Assembly: GCF_007860125.1 (NCBI RefSeq)
Contig: NZ_SJPW01000002.1
Span: 1,279,768 to 1,343,767, forward strand
DNA length: 64,000 nt
Origin: Rubripirellula tenax
Lineage (GTDB): Bacteria; Planctomycetota; Planctomycetia; Pirellulales; Pirellulaceae
Direction of reading: 5' to 3'
Shown here: one piece after another, positions 28,923 to 37,621 of the stretch
Numbering within the stretch: position 1 is the first letter of the stretch
Layout: each line of letters begins with the position of its first letter
The notes under the pieces: model-generated
What the model was told of the DNA's origin: nothing
The model's database searches: none
Seen by the model: only the letters and a program-made list of their open reading frames with translations
Translations under genes and position numbers: made by a program

Positions 28923-30284
28923 TTACAGCTTTAGCCGCTTGGCGATCTCGTCTTTCACCGCCGATGCGTCGGCGGGCAGGTGGCTGGCCGGGTTGGCGAA
29001 CTGGCTGGTGACGCCTTCCAGCGTGGACTCGTGGTAGCCGACCTTGAAGTCCGTGAACTTCAACCCATGCGCGGTACTGATCACGACGGTCTTGTCCGAC
29101 GACTTGATCACGCCGCGTTTGATCAGCTTCGATAATACCGCCAGCGCCACGCCCGTGTGTGGACACGTGAACATGCCAGTCAAGTCGGCGTGTGCCGATG
29201 CGGCCGCCAATTCGTCTTCACTGGCCTGTTCCACAATGCCATCGGTTTCTTGAACAGCGCGAACTGCTTTGACATAACTGACCGGGTCGCCGATTCGGAT
29301 CGCGTTGGCAAGCGTATCGCTGGCCGTGACGCTGACCTTTTCCTTGAAGCCGTTCTTGAATGATTGATAGAACGGATTGGCCCGCTCGGCTTGCGCGGCA
29401 ACCAAACGCGGCATGCGATTGATCATCCCCAAATCCATCATCAACTGAAAACCCTTGTGCAGCGCGCTGATGTTGCCCAAGTTGCCGACGGGGATGACGA
29501 TCCAGTCCGGGACTTCCCATTCGAATTGACGAACGATCTCGATACCGACCGTCTTCTGGCCTTCGATACGAAGGCTGTTCATCGAGTTGGCAAGGTAGAT
29601 CGAATTGTCCTGGGTGACTTCTTGAACAATTTTCATGCAGCCGTCGAAGTCGGTGTCGAGCGCCAGGACATGTGCGCCGTTGGCGACGGGCTGGATCAAT
29701 TGGGCGGTGCTGACCTTGCCGGCCGGCAAGAAAATGATCGCCGGGATTCCCGCGTATGCGGCATAGGCGGCCAGGGCCGCGCTGGTGTCACCGGTGCTGG
29801 CGCATGCGACTGCCTTGACCGTGCTGCCGGCCGCCATCATTTGCTTGACGACACTAACGAGTACCGTCATGCCGAGATCTTTGAAGCTGCCGGTGTGGCT
29901 GTTGCCGCACAACTTGATCCACAAATCGGGCACGCCCAATTGCTTGCCGAGCCGTTCCGCCCAGAACAGATTCGTGTTGCCCTCAAACATGCTGACCACG
30001 TTTTCGTCAGCCAGCGAAGGGATGACCCACTCTCGCATTCCCCAAACGCCGCTGCCGTAGGGCCAACTGTTGACACTGGCGCGCGAATCGAAAAGTTGCT
30101 GCCATTGATACGCGTTTCGCTTCATCAGCGGTTCGCGTTCGTGGTGGACCTCCAACAGCCCGCCGCACGACGGGCAGGTGTAGATGACGTCATAAATCGA
30201 ATGCCTGCCGGTACAGCCTGCAACGCATCGGAAATAGACCGTTTGGTTTGCGATATCCGACTGGGGCTCTGCGACTGACGACAT
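28923..30284 (-). CDS. thrC: Threonine synthase
   Basis: PLP enzyme making threonine from O-phosphohomoserine. 453 residues, the long plant-like form with an N-terminal zinc-type cluster (RCVAGC, then [10 protein letters not shown]). The PLP lysine lies in [17 protein letters not shown], the phosphate-binding region is [18 protein letters not shown], and [16 protein letters not shown] follows. It is the first gene of the likely thrC-dapB operon. Homoserine dehydrogenase and kinase are not in the window. I saw no threonine-rich leader peptide before the start (ATG 30284). Confidence 0.96.
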   Translation of the reverse strand: MSSVAEPQSDIANQTVYFRCVAGCTGRHSIYDVIYTCPSCGGLLEVHHEREPLMKRNAYQWQQLFDSRASVNSWPYGSGVWGMREWVIPSLADENVVSMFEGNTNLFWAERLGKQLGVPDLWIKLCGNSHTGSFKDLGMTVLVSVVKQMMAAGSTVKAVACASTGDTSAALAAYAAYAGIPAIIFLPAGKVSTAQLIQPVANGAHVLALDTDFDGCMKIVQEVTQDNSIYLANSMNSLRIEGQKTVGIEIVRQFEWEVPDWIVIPVGNLGNISALHKGFQLMMDLGMINRMPRLVAAQAERANPFYQSFKNGFKEKVSVTASDTLANAIRIGDPVSYVKAVRAVQETDGIVEQASEDELAAASAHADLTGMFTCPHTGVALAVLSKLIKRGVIKSSDKTVVISTAHGLKFTDFKVGYHESTLEGVTSQFANPASHLPADASAVKDEIAKRLKL

Positions 30285-30410
30285 TGATTGAAATCCTGGT
30301 AATTTTCGGGGAACCTACATTATGTTCATCGTTGCCGATCAGGCAAAGGGCGAAGTCGACGAAGAAAACCGGTCTGGGCAACCCCGCGACCTGATTCTAA
30401 CGTGACACTT

Positions 30411-31097
30411 ATGAACCCACCGCCCATGAACCCGTCGATTGGGCAGGCATGGATCTGCCCAGCACCGACCTCCAAGCGAGAAATCACGTTGTCGCCCGCC
30501 ATTCCCACCTCCCGCGTCGTTTGCTTCATTGCCTTGGCGACGTCTGGAGCGATCGCTGACTTATGGACAAAATCGGCGATTTTCAAGTGGCGTGGATTGC
30601 CCGGTGAAAGCGATCCGTTTTGGGTGATCGACGGGGTGCTGGGGATCGAGACCGCTGTCAATATCGGCGCCGTGTTCGGACTTGGTGCGGGTAAAGGCCT
30701 GTTTTTCGCGGCTTTTTCTGTCATCGCCGCCATCGCCATCCTGGTTTGGCTGTTTTATTTCCGAGCCGCCCAGTCGCTGTGGTTGACCGTTGCGCTTGGA
30801 ATGATCACCGGCGGCATCATCGGAAACCTCTACGATCGGCTGGGAATGTGGTGGATCGACGGCTATCCCGCCCAATGGCAGAGCGGCGTCCGCGACTGGA
30901 TTCTGTTCCAAATCGACGGGGTCCCTGGGCTGAGCCCCTGGCCAAACTTCAACATTGCCGATTCGTTATTGGTAGTCGGCGCGGGCATGTTGATGTATCA
31001 ATCGTTCTTCCCCGGTAGTGACCCCAGTGAAGAAACCGGCACAGAATCCGATTCAACATCGCAGAACAACGACCGACTCCATGACGCACCAACCTGA
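30411..31097 (+). CDS. lspA: Lipoprotein signal peptidase (signal peptidase II)
   Basis: Aspartyl membrane protease that removes lipoprotein signal peptides. Four membrane segments plus the family motifs DLWTKSAIF, ETAVNIGAVFGLG, GGIIGNLYDRLG, VRDWILFQI and the catalytic aspartate in WPNFNIADSLLVVG. At 228 residues it is longer than typical (about 160-190), with a 27-residue N-terminal extension and a polar, serine-rich tail. Its frame opens at a GTG (30402). I chose the ATG at 30411. The end overlaps the next gene by 17 bases. Divergent from thrC. Confidence 0.92.
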   Translation: MNPPPMNPSIGQAWICPAPTSKREITLSPAIPTSRVVCFIALATSGAIADLWTKSAIFKWRGLPGESDPFWVIDGVLGIETAVNIGAVFGLGAGKGLFFAAFSVIAAIAILVWLFYFRAAQSLWLTVALGMITGGIIGNLYDRLGMWWIDGYPAQWQSGVRDWILFQIDGVPGLSPWPNFNIADSLLVVGAGMLMYQSFFPGSDPSEETGTESDSTSQNNDRLHDAPT

Positions 31098-31908
31098 TTC
31101 GCCGGACACTCCTGATGCTTGGGCCGACCAACACGAAGGACGGCTGGCCGCGATGACCGAGGTCGCGGTGGCGGCCGGGAAACACACGTTGAAGTACTTC
31201 CGCAGCGACAGCCTGGTCGTTGACGCGAAATCGGACGAGTCGCCCGTCACGATCGCGGACCGCGAAGCCGAACAATTGGTCCGCAAACTGATCACCGCCA
31301 AGTTCCCCACCGATACCGTCCAAGGCGAAGAATTCGCCGAACAAACCGGTACCAGCCGGTATCGTTGGGTCGTCGATCCGATCGACGGAACCAAGTCGTT
31401 CGTTTGCGGCGTGCCATTGTATTCGACGCTGTTAGCGCTCGAATGCGACGGCCATCCGCTGGGCGGCGTGATCTATATCCCGGCCAGCGACGAAATCATC
31501 GTCGCCGCAACGCGTCGTGGAAGCTGGTACCGCGGCAGCGAAACCGACGATTGGAAACGGGCTCGCGTCTCTGAGAAAACGGACATCGCCGAAGCCGTTT
31601 TCGTGGTCAGCCAAGTCGACTCGTTCGCCAAACGTGGAAATGCCGACGCTTACCAGAAACTCGAAAAGGCATCGTGGCTGACGCGGTCGTGGGGTGACGG
31701 TTACGGGTACATGATGGTGGCAACCGGCCGGGCCGACATCATGGTCGATCCGATCTGCAATGCGTGGGACGTTGCCGCCATCTTACCGATCGTCGTCGAA
31801 GCGGGCGGGCGATTCACCGACTGGAAGGGCGTGGAAACGTGCCGCGGTGGCGACGGCGTCGGGACGAACGGACGCCTTCACGACACTGTGATGAACTTGC
31901 TGGGATAA
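31081..31908 (+). CDS. hisN: Inositol-monophosphatase family enzyme, probable histidinol-phosphatase
   Basis: Mg-dependent phosphatase of the IMPase fold, 275 residues. Metal motifs: the glutamate in VQGEEF, DPIDGTKSFVCG and WDVAAILPIVVEAGG. The phrase SWGDGYGYMMVATGRADIMVDP is typical of HisN-type histidinol phosphatases, which fills the step missing from the monofunctional HisB here. An inositol or 3'-phosphoadenosine phosphatase is the alternative. The frame continues 21 codons upstream of the ATG at 31081, which overlaps the lspA end by 17 bases, so the two share a transcript. Confidence 0.82.
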   Translation: MTHQPDSPDTPDAWADQHEGRLAAMTEVAVAAGKHTLKYFRSDSLVVDAKSDESPVTIADREAEQLVRKLITAKFPTDTVQGEEFAEQTGTSRYRWVVDPIDGTKSFVCGVPLYSTLLALECDGHPLGGVIYIPASDEIIVAATRRGSWYRGSETDDWKRARVSEKTDIAEAVFVVSQVDSFAKRGNADAYQKLEKASWLTRSWGDGYGYMMVATGRADIMVDPICNAWDVAAILPIVVEAGGRFTDWKGVETCRGGDGVGTNGRLHDTVMNLLG

Positions 31909-31930
31909 AAATGCTTGCATAGCGGGCGGA

Positions 31931-31948
31931 ACAATTTTGCGAAATTGT
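31931..31948. promoter_or_regulatory. Inverted repeat ahead of fliP
   Basis: acaattt (31931-31937) and aaattgt (31942-31948) are perfect complements around tgcg, in the 110-base gap between hisN and fliP. An AT-rich palindrome just ahead of an operon is the usual look of an operator, but it could also be a weak terminator of the lspA-hisN transcript. There is no T-run after it. I could not find a convincing -35/-10 pair or a sigma-54 element here. Confidence 0.4.
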
Positions 31949-32018
31949 GATCTTTCGTTCAAGTCGCCGGTTCTCCTAAGCTCGTCGATGAAGACACATT
32001 CTTTGTCGATGGAGCGAC

Positions 32019-32861
32019 GTGGTTTTGAGTCGGTTGTGCAGCCTAGCGATGTTCTTGATATTTCTGCTTAGCAGCAGTCAATCGCTGCGCGCTCAGGACA
32101 CGGAATCTGCATCCGACGCGCCCTCGATCGTGACGCGGTCGCCCGTCACGCTCCCGGCGAACTCGCTGGACATGCTGGCCGGCGGACCGGAACAATGGAC
32201 CAGCCCCGAGGGTATGGCCAGCAGCCTGCAAGTGCTGCTGCTGTTGACGGTCCTTAGCATGGCGCCAGCAATCTTACTGATGACGACCTGCTATGTCCGC
32301 ATCATCATCGTCCTGGGTTTGCTGCGTCAAGCAATCGGATTGCAATCGTTGCCGCCCAGCCAAGTGATGACCAGCATTGCGTTGTTCATGACCATGTTTG
32401 TGATGACGCCCGTTTGGACGCGAGTCTACGAAGACGCCGTCAAACCGTATACCGATCCGGCGTCACCGATGACGTTGGAAGATGCGTACACGGCCGGCGC
32501 GATCCCGATCCGCGAATTCATGTCACGACAAATCGACATGGCCGGAAACGAAGACGACGTGCTGCTGTTCTACGGATACATGGACAAGGACGCGCCGCTG
32601 CCGACGGGCTATGAAGAAGTGCCACTGCGAGTGCTGTTGCCGGCCTACATTCTTAGCGAATTGAAGACCGCGTTCTTGATGGGCTTCCAAATCTATTTGC
32701 CGTTCCTGATCGTCGACTTGGTCGTTGCCAGCGTCACGATCTCGATGGGCATGATGATGCTGCCACCTCAAGTCATCTCGCTACCGTTCAAGCTGTTGCT
32801 GTTCGTGCTAGTCGATGGCTGGCACCTAGTCGTAAAGATGCTGATGGACAGCTTTGGATAG
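32019..32861 (+). CDS. fliP: Flagellar export gate protein FliP
   Basis: Core of the FliPQR export gate of the flagellar type III secretion system, in the cytoplasmic membrane. 280 residues with a signal peptide ([15 protein letters not shown]), as in other FliP, and about four membrane helices. Family motifs: [20 protein letters not shown], the FLALTMFVMTP-like [13 protein letters not shown] and [20 protein letters not shown]. The start is a GTG at 32019 preceded by GGAG at 32011-32014 (short spacing), with an ATG at 32049 as alternative. It is the first of fliP-fliQ-fliR-flhB. The gap to fliQ (155 bases) holds a heptamer array. Confidence 0.95.
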   Translation: MVLSRLCSLAMFLIFLLSSSQSLRAQDTESASDAPSIVTRSPVTLPANSLDMLAGGPEQWTSPEGMASSLQVLLLLTVLSMAPAILLMTTCYVRIIIVLGLLRQAIGLQSLPPSQVMTSIALFMTMFVMTPVWTRVYEDAVKPYTDPASPMTLEDAYTAGAIPIREFMSRQIDMAGNEDDVLLFYGYMDKDAPLPTGYEEVPLRVLLPAYILSELKTAFLMGFQIYLPFLIVDLVVASVTISMGMMMLPPQVISLPFKLLLFVLVDGWHLVVKMLMDSFG

Positions 32862-32900
32862 GAGTAAGTAATAGGTGACCGGCAGCAGGAAAAATGCGAC

Positions 32901-33000
32901 ACCTACCTATCACCTATCACCTATCACCTATCACCTACCTGTTACCTGTTACCTGTTACCTGTTACCTGTTACCTGTTACCTGTTACCTGTTACCTGTTA
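32901..33000. repeat. Heptamer tandem array ahead of fliQ
   Basis: About fourteen 7-base units fill 32901-33000: an ACCTACC, four tatcacc units (32908-32935), then eight gttacct units from 32941 with a partial gtta. Read in one phase the units are ACCTATC and ACCTGTT, that is ACCT-NNN. The array separates fliP from fliQ by 155 bases in an otherwise packed operon. The 7-mer ataggtg at 32871-32877 is complementary to the cacctat copies and could pair with them. It ends 16 bases before the fliQ ATG and is likely prone to copy-number change. Confidence 0.9.
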
Positions 33001-33016
33001 GCTAAGACCTACCCTC

Positions 33017-33280
33017 ATGGATGCACCTGCCGCGATTGATCTTTGCCGTGCGACCTTGATGGTCGCCGTTGTGATTGCCGCGCCCATTTTGTTGGTTGGG
33101 ATGGCGGCGGGTTTGGCGATCGGGTTGCTGCAAGCACTGACCCAGATCCAGGACCAAACGGTTTCGTTCGTGCCCAAATTGTTGGCGATGGCGGCCGCCA
33201 TGGTCGCCTGTTTGCCTTGGTTGCTGACGCGATTGGTCGAGTTCACGCGGCACGCTTTTGAACATGCGGGCATGCCCTGA
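33017..33280 (+). CDS. fliQ: Flagellar export gate protein FliQ
   Basis: Small two-helix gate subunit of the flagellar type III export apparatus. 87 residues, normal length, with hydrophobic segments at about 15-42 and 53-75. The family phrases APILLVGMAAGLAIGLLQA and TQIQDQTVSFVPKLLAM are clear. The ATG at 33017 follows the heptamer array. The stop overlaps the fliR start by one base (TGATG), so those two are coupled. Confidence 0.96.
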   Translation: MDAPAAIDLCRATLMVAVVIAAPILLVGMAAGLAIGLLQALTQIQDQTVSFVPKLLAMAAAMVACLPWLLTRLVEFTRHAFEHAGMP

Positions 33281-34086
33281 TGGAAGTCGCCGCTGATCCC
33301 GGTGTCGCCACCGACTTGGCGAAATGGATGATCGACCATCTGATGCTCGGCGTTTTGGTGCTGACCCGTTTGAGCACGCTGTTGATGTCGATGCCCGCGA
33401 TCGGTGTGGGAGTTCCGAACCGAGTTCGTGCGTTCCTAGCATTGACGATGACGCTATTGATGCTGCCGACTGTCGCCGAAGTGACACCCTCGGACGCGTT
33501 GCCGACGATGGACAACCTGATCGATTTGGTGATCGCCATGGCGCGCGAAGCCATGATCGGGATGCTGATCGGAGCGACGGTTCAGTTGATTGTCACGGGG
33601 ATTCAGCTGGGCGGCGAAGCGGTGACCAGCACCGGCGGGATGCAATTGGGCGACGCGATCGACCCAACAACACGAAGCAGCATGCCAGCCGTTGCACGCG
33701 TCGTCGGGATGCTCGTCACGGCTGTGATGCTTTGCGTCGGCGGCCACCGATTGCTGCTGAATATTTTGCTGGACAGCTTTAAAGCGATGCCAGCCGGCGA
33801 TGTCACATTCGACGATTCGATGATGGCGTTGATCGTCAATCAATTGACGGCCGGGATGGTCGCCGGACTGCGATTTGCGGCGCCTGCGGTTGCAGCACTA
33901 TTGTTGGCAAACTTGGTAACCGGCTTGGTCAGCCGAACGCTGCCCCAGATCAATGTGCTGGCGATCGGCTTGTCGATCAACGCGTTGGCGATGCTGATCG
34001 TTTTGGCGCTGACGATCGGTTCGGCCGGATTGATCTTCCAAGACGAACTGGCAGCAGTCGCCGGCCGGATCGGGGACTTGTGGTGA
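33280..34086 (+). CDS. fliR: Flagellar export gate protein FliR
   Basis: Third subunit of the FliPQR gate in the cytoplasmic membrane. 268 residues with about six helices. Typical phrases: SMPAIGVGVPNRVRAFLALTM, GATVQLIVTGIQLGGEAV and LVSRTLPQINVLAIGLSINA. It lies directly between fliQ (overlapping stop/start) and flhB (8-base gap). Methionine is abundant in the N-terminal part, common in FliR. Confidence 0.96.
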   Translation: MEVAADPGVATDLAKWMIDHLMLGVLVLTRLSTLLMSMPAIGVGVPNRVRAFLALTMTLLMLPTVAEVTPSDALPTMDNLIDLVIAMAREAMIGMLIGATVQLIVTGIQLGGEAVTSTGGMQLGDAIDPTTRSSMPAVARVVGMLVTAVMLCVGGHRLLLNILLDSFKAMPAGDVTFDDSMMALIVNQLTAGMVAGLRFAAPAVAALLLANLVTGLVSRTLPQINVLAIGLSINALAMLIVLALTIGSAGLIFQDELAAVAGRIGDLW

Positions 34087-34094
34087 GCTAACCG

Positions 34095-35177
34095 ATGTCA
34101 GAAAGCAGTGGCGATAAGAAGCACTCAGCGTCAGAGAAAAAGCGACGCCAGTCACGCGAGCAGGGCCAGGTTGCCAAGAGCCAGGACTTGACCTCGGCCG
34201 GCATGCTGCTGTCCGCGCTGGCAGCACTTTGGATGCTAGGTGAACCGGCTTGCGAAGCTTTGGCCGGTGCGATCGCCGATGCCCTTTCGACGCCGCGGAC
34301 GGCGCCGCTTCGAACAGGCGATGCGGCCAACTGGCTGCTCTCGGGCGCGGCACGCTACGCGATTGCCGCGGTGCCGATGCTGATTGCGATGTTCATCGCG
34401 GGCGTGTTGGTGAACGTCGTGCAAACCGGACTGATCTTTTCGAGCTCCAAGCTGGAACCGAAACTCAGCAACATCAGTCCGCTATCCGGCGCGAAACGAA
34501 TCCTTTCCCTGCAAGGCGTGATGCGTCTGGGGTTCGGCATTTTCAAGCTGATGATCATCACAGCCGTCGCATACTTCGCGGTGCGGCACTATCGCGATCC
34601 GATCCTTAGCCTTGCTCAGATGAGTATTCCGCAAATTGCAAGCGTGCTGTTCCGATCGTTGATCGGGACCTGCGTTTGGATCGGCGTGGCGCTGTTCGTG
34701 CTTGCGATTCTTGAGTACGCGTTCCAATGGTGGAAGCAAGAACAAGACATGATGATGACCGACCAAGAAATGCGCGACGAAATGAAAGAAACGGAGGGCG
34801 ATCCGCAAGTCGCCGCTCGCCGTCGTCAAGTCCAACGTCAAATGATGATGCAGCGGGCCGAGTCGGAAGTGCCCAAGGCCGACGTGGTCGTTAGCAATCC
34901 GACGGAACTGGCAATCGCGATCAAGTACGACCCCAAAACCATGCCGGCGCCAATCGTGTTGGCGAAGGGCGCGGGCTTACTTGCTCAAAAAATTCGTCGC
35001 ATCGCGCTCGAAAACGGAGTTCCCGTCGTCGAGCGAAAACCGCTCGCTCAATTCCTGTACAAGAACGTTGACGTCGGACAAGTCGTTCCTACCGAGCAAT
35101 ATCAAGCGGTCGCGGAAGTGCTGCGGTATGTTTACCAACTGCAGGGCAAAGAGATCCCCAAAGCGACAGCCGCCTAG
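34095..35177 (+). CDS. flhB: Flagellar export switch protein FlhB with NPTE cleavage site
   Basis: Controls the switch of substrate specificity in flagellar export. 360 residues: a charged N-terminus (KKHSASEKKRRQSREQGQVAKS), four membrane helices at about 30-210, and a cytoplasmic C-domain. The auto-cleavage motif, normally NPTH, reads N268-P269-T270-E271 (gaa at 34905-34907), within VVVSNPTELAIAIKYD. The asparagine and proline needed for peptide-bond scission are kept, but the histidine is replaced by glutamate. All other hallmarks match FlhB. Last gene of fliPQR-flhB. Its stop overlaps the convergent gene's stop. Confidence 0.95.
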   Translation: MSESSGDKKHSASEKKRRQSREQGQVAKSQDLTSAGMLLSALAALWMLGEPACEALAGAIADALSTPRTAPLRTGDAANWLLSGAARYAIAAVPMLIAMFIAGVLVNVVQTGLIFSSSKLEPKLSNISPLSGAKRILSLQGVMRLGFGIFKLMIITAVAYFAVRHYRDPILSLAQMSIPQIASVLFRSLIGTCVWIGVALFVLAILEYAFQWWKQEQDMMMTDQEMRDEMKETEGDPQVAARRRQVQRQMMMQRAESEVPKADVVVSNPTELAIAIKYDPKTMPAPIVLAKGAGLLAQKIRRIALENGVPVVERKPLAQFLYKNVDVGQVVPTEQYQAVAEVLRYVYQLQGKEIPKATAA

Positions 35178-35668
35178 ACGACCATCTCGCGGACGAATTT
35201 GCGAATGCGCGGCGGCATGATGTAACGCGGGTTCCCCGCCGCATCATCGCCCGCGTCTTCGGCCAGCTTCAAGAATCGAATGTCGAATCGATTTTCAAGC
35301 TTTGCGAAGATCGCTTTGGTCGATCGCATTTTGTTCGGCTGAAGCGACAGCGCTTCGTCCAGTTCGGCCAGCGATCGCGGCGTTTCGTCCAGCTTGGCGA
35401 TTCCGGCGACGAACCGCCAAACGCCTCGTTTGCTGATCCGGTTCAGCTTCTGTTTGAGCGGCAATCCTGCCGGACCTTCTTTGACGGCGTCTTGCTGATC
35501 GCCGCCTCGATTCTGCTTTCCTCGTTTCCCGGGCCCGCATGGGCCACCGCGACCTTCGCGACCTTCCGGCAGCGGATCGACACCGGCGCGGTGCAGGCGA
35601 CCGCCGAGTTGTCGGTGGCCTCGTTGGCAGTCACTCAGGTCATCCAGGTTGATCATCAGATAGGGCAT
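35174..35668 (-). CDS. Hypothetical basic protein, 164 residues
   Basis: No family recognised. Starts MPYLMINLDDLSDCQRGHRQ, has a glycine/arginine/lysine-rich stretch at about 35-65 (GREGRGGPCGPGKRGKQNRG) and a helical C-terminal part ending NPRYIMPPRIRKFVREMVV. The stop overlaps the flhB stop in a shared CTAG palindrome, so the genes converge exactly. The frame is open up to 35725, but I chose the ATG at 35668. The composition is low-complexity in the middle, so it could be poorly conserved. Confidence 0.6.
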   Translation of the reverse strand: MPYLMINLDDLSDCQRGHRQLGGRLHRAGVDPLPEGREGRGGPCGPGKRGKQNRGGDQQDAVKEGPAGLPLKQKLNRISKRGVWRFVAGIAKLDETPRSLAELDEALSLQPNKMRSTKAIFAKLENRFDIRFLKLAEDAGDDAAGNPRYIMPPRIRKFVREMVV

Positions 35669-35790
35669 GTTTGTTTTCCGTGCGGAGTAATTGAATGGAA
35701 CAGGGCCATCATACACCGCACGCACTGCTCACGCAAGGCGTACGCAAAGGATCGTGGAGATTTCCCGCTGTTCTGGATTCCCTTCTTGGC

Positions 35791-35819
35791 TTGCCTGAAA
35801 AGTCGCCCGTGGCTACCAT
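35791..35819 (+). promoter_or_regulatory. Possible promoter of the leuA leader
   Basis: TTGCCT (35791-35796), a 17-base spacer and TACCAT (35814-35819). Transcription from it would start about 7 bases later, at or next to the leader peptide ATG (35826), making the leader nearly leaderless. The hexamers deviate from the consensus at several positions, so this is tentative. A start further upstream is equally possible. Confidence 0.3.
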
Positions 35820-35825
35820 ACGCTC

Positions 35826-35885
35826 ATGAACAACGCATCCCTTCTCCGATCGCTATTACTTTTGCGACGCCGAATCGGCGGGTGA
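35826..35885 (+). CDS. leuL: Leucine-rich leader peptide of leuA (LeuL-like)
   Basis: A 19-codon frame reads MNNASLLRSLLLLRRRIGG and then TGA (35883-35885). Six of 19 residues are leucine, including four in a row (L10-L13, codons CTA TTA CTT TTG at 35853-35864), two of them normally rare. It lies 51 bases before a perfect terminator hairpin and 141 bases before leuA. This is the layout of ribosome-mediated attenuation in enterobacterial leu and ilv operons: charged tRNA(Leu) scarcity stalls the ribosome at the leucine run and prevents termination. No ribosome site is visible, consistent with a nearly leaderless start. Confidence 0.8.
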   Translation: MNNASLLRSLLLLRRRIGG

Positions 35886-35935
35886 TGAGGGTTTGTCCGG
35901 ACCAAACATTGGGTCCACCAAAGAAAGACACCGAA

Positions 35936-35967
35936 CCCGAGTCGCCTCCAGCGACTCGGGTTTTTTT
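35936..35967 (+). terminator. Intrinsic terminator/attenuator of leuA
   Basis: cccgagtcgc (35936-35945) and gcgactcggg (35951-35960) form a perfect 10-bp stem around ctcca, followed directly by seven T (35961-35967). It lies 59 bases before the leuA ATG. An upstream hairpin, ggacc...ggtcc (35899-35916), and a possible competitor of the first stem arm (gcgac at 35864-35868 with cgggt at 35879-35883, against 35935-35945) could act as antiterminator. It could also end the flhB transcript, but the leader peptide argues for attenuation. Confidence 0.82.
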
Positions 35968-36025
35968 ATGCTCCGGTTTTCCCCACCCCCCCTCACCATT
36001 CGTCTCACGAAGGTTTCTCAAAGCG

Positions 36026-37609
<1,584 letters not shown>

Positions 37610-37621
37610 AGATTTCGTTCC

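Noticed and set aside
31921-31950. Sigma-54-type promoter (ggaacaattttgc) ahead of fliP
   Set aside because: Spacing between GG and GC is 9, not 10, and the remaining positions do not match the consensus.
32901-33000. CRISPR-like or VNTR reading of the fliQ array
   Set aside because: Units of 7 bases with no spacers; plain tandem repeats, reported as such.
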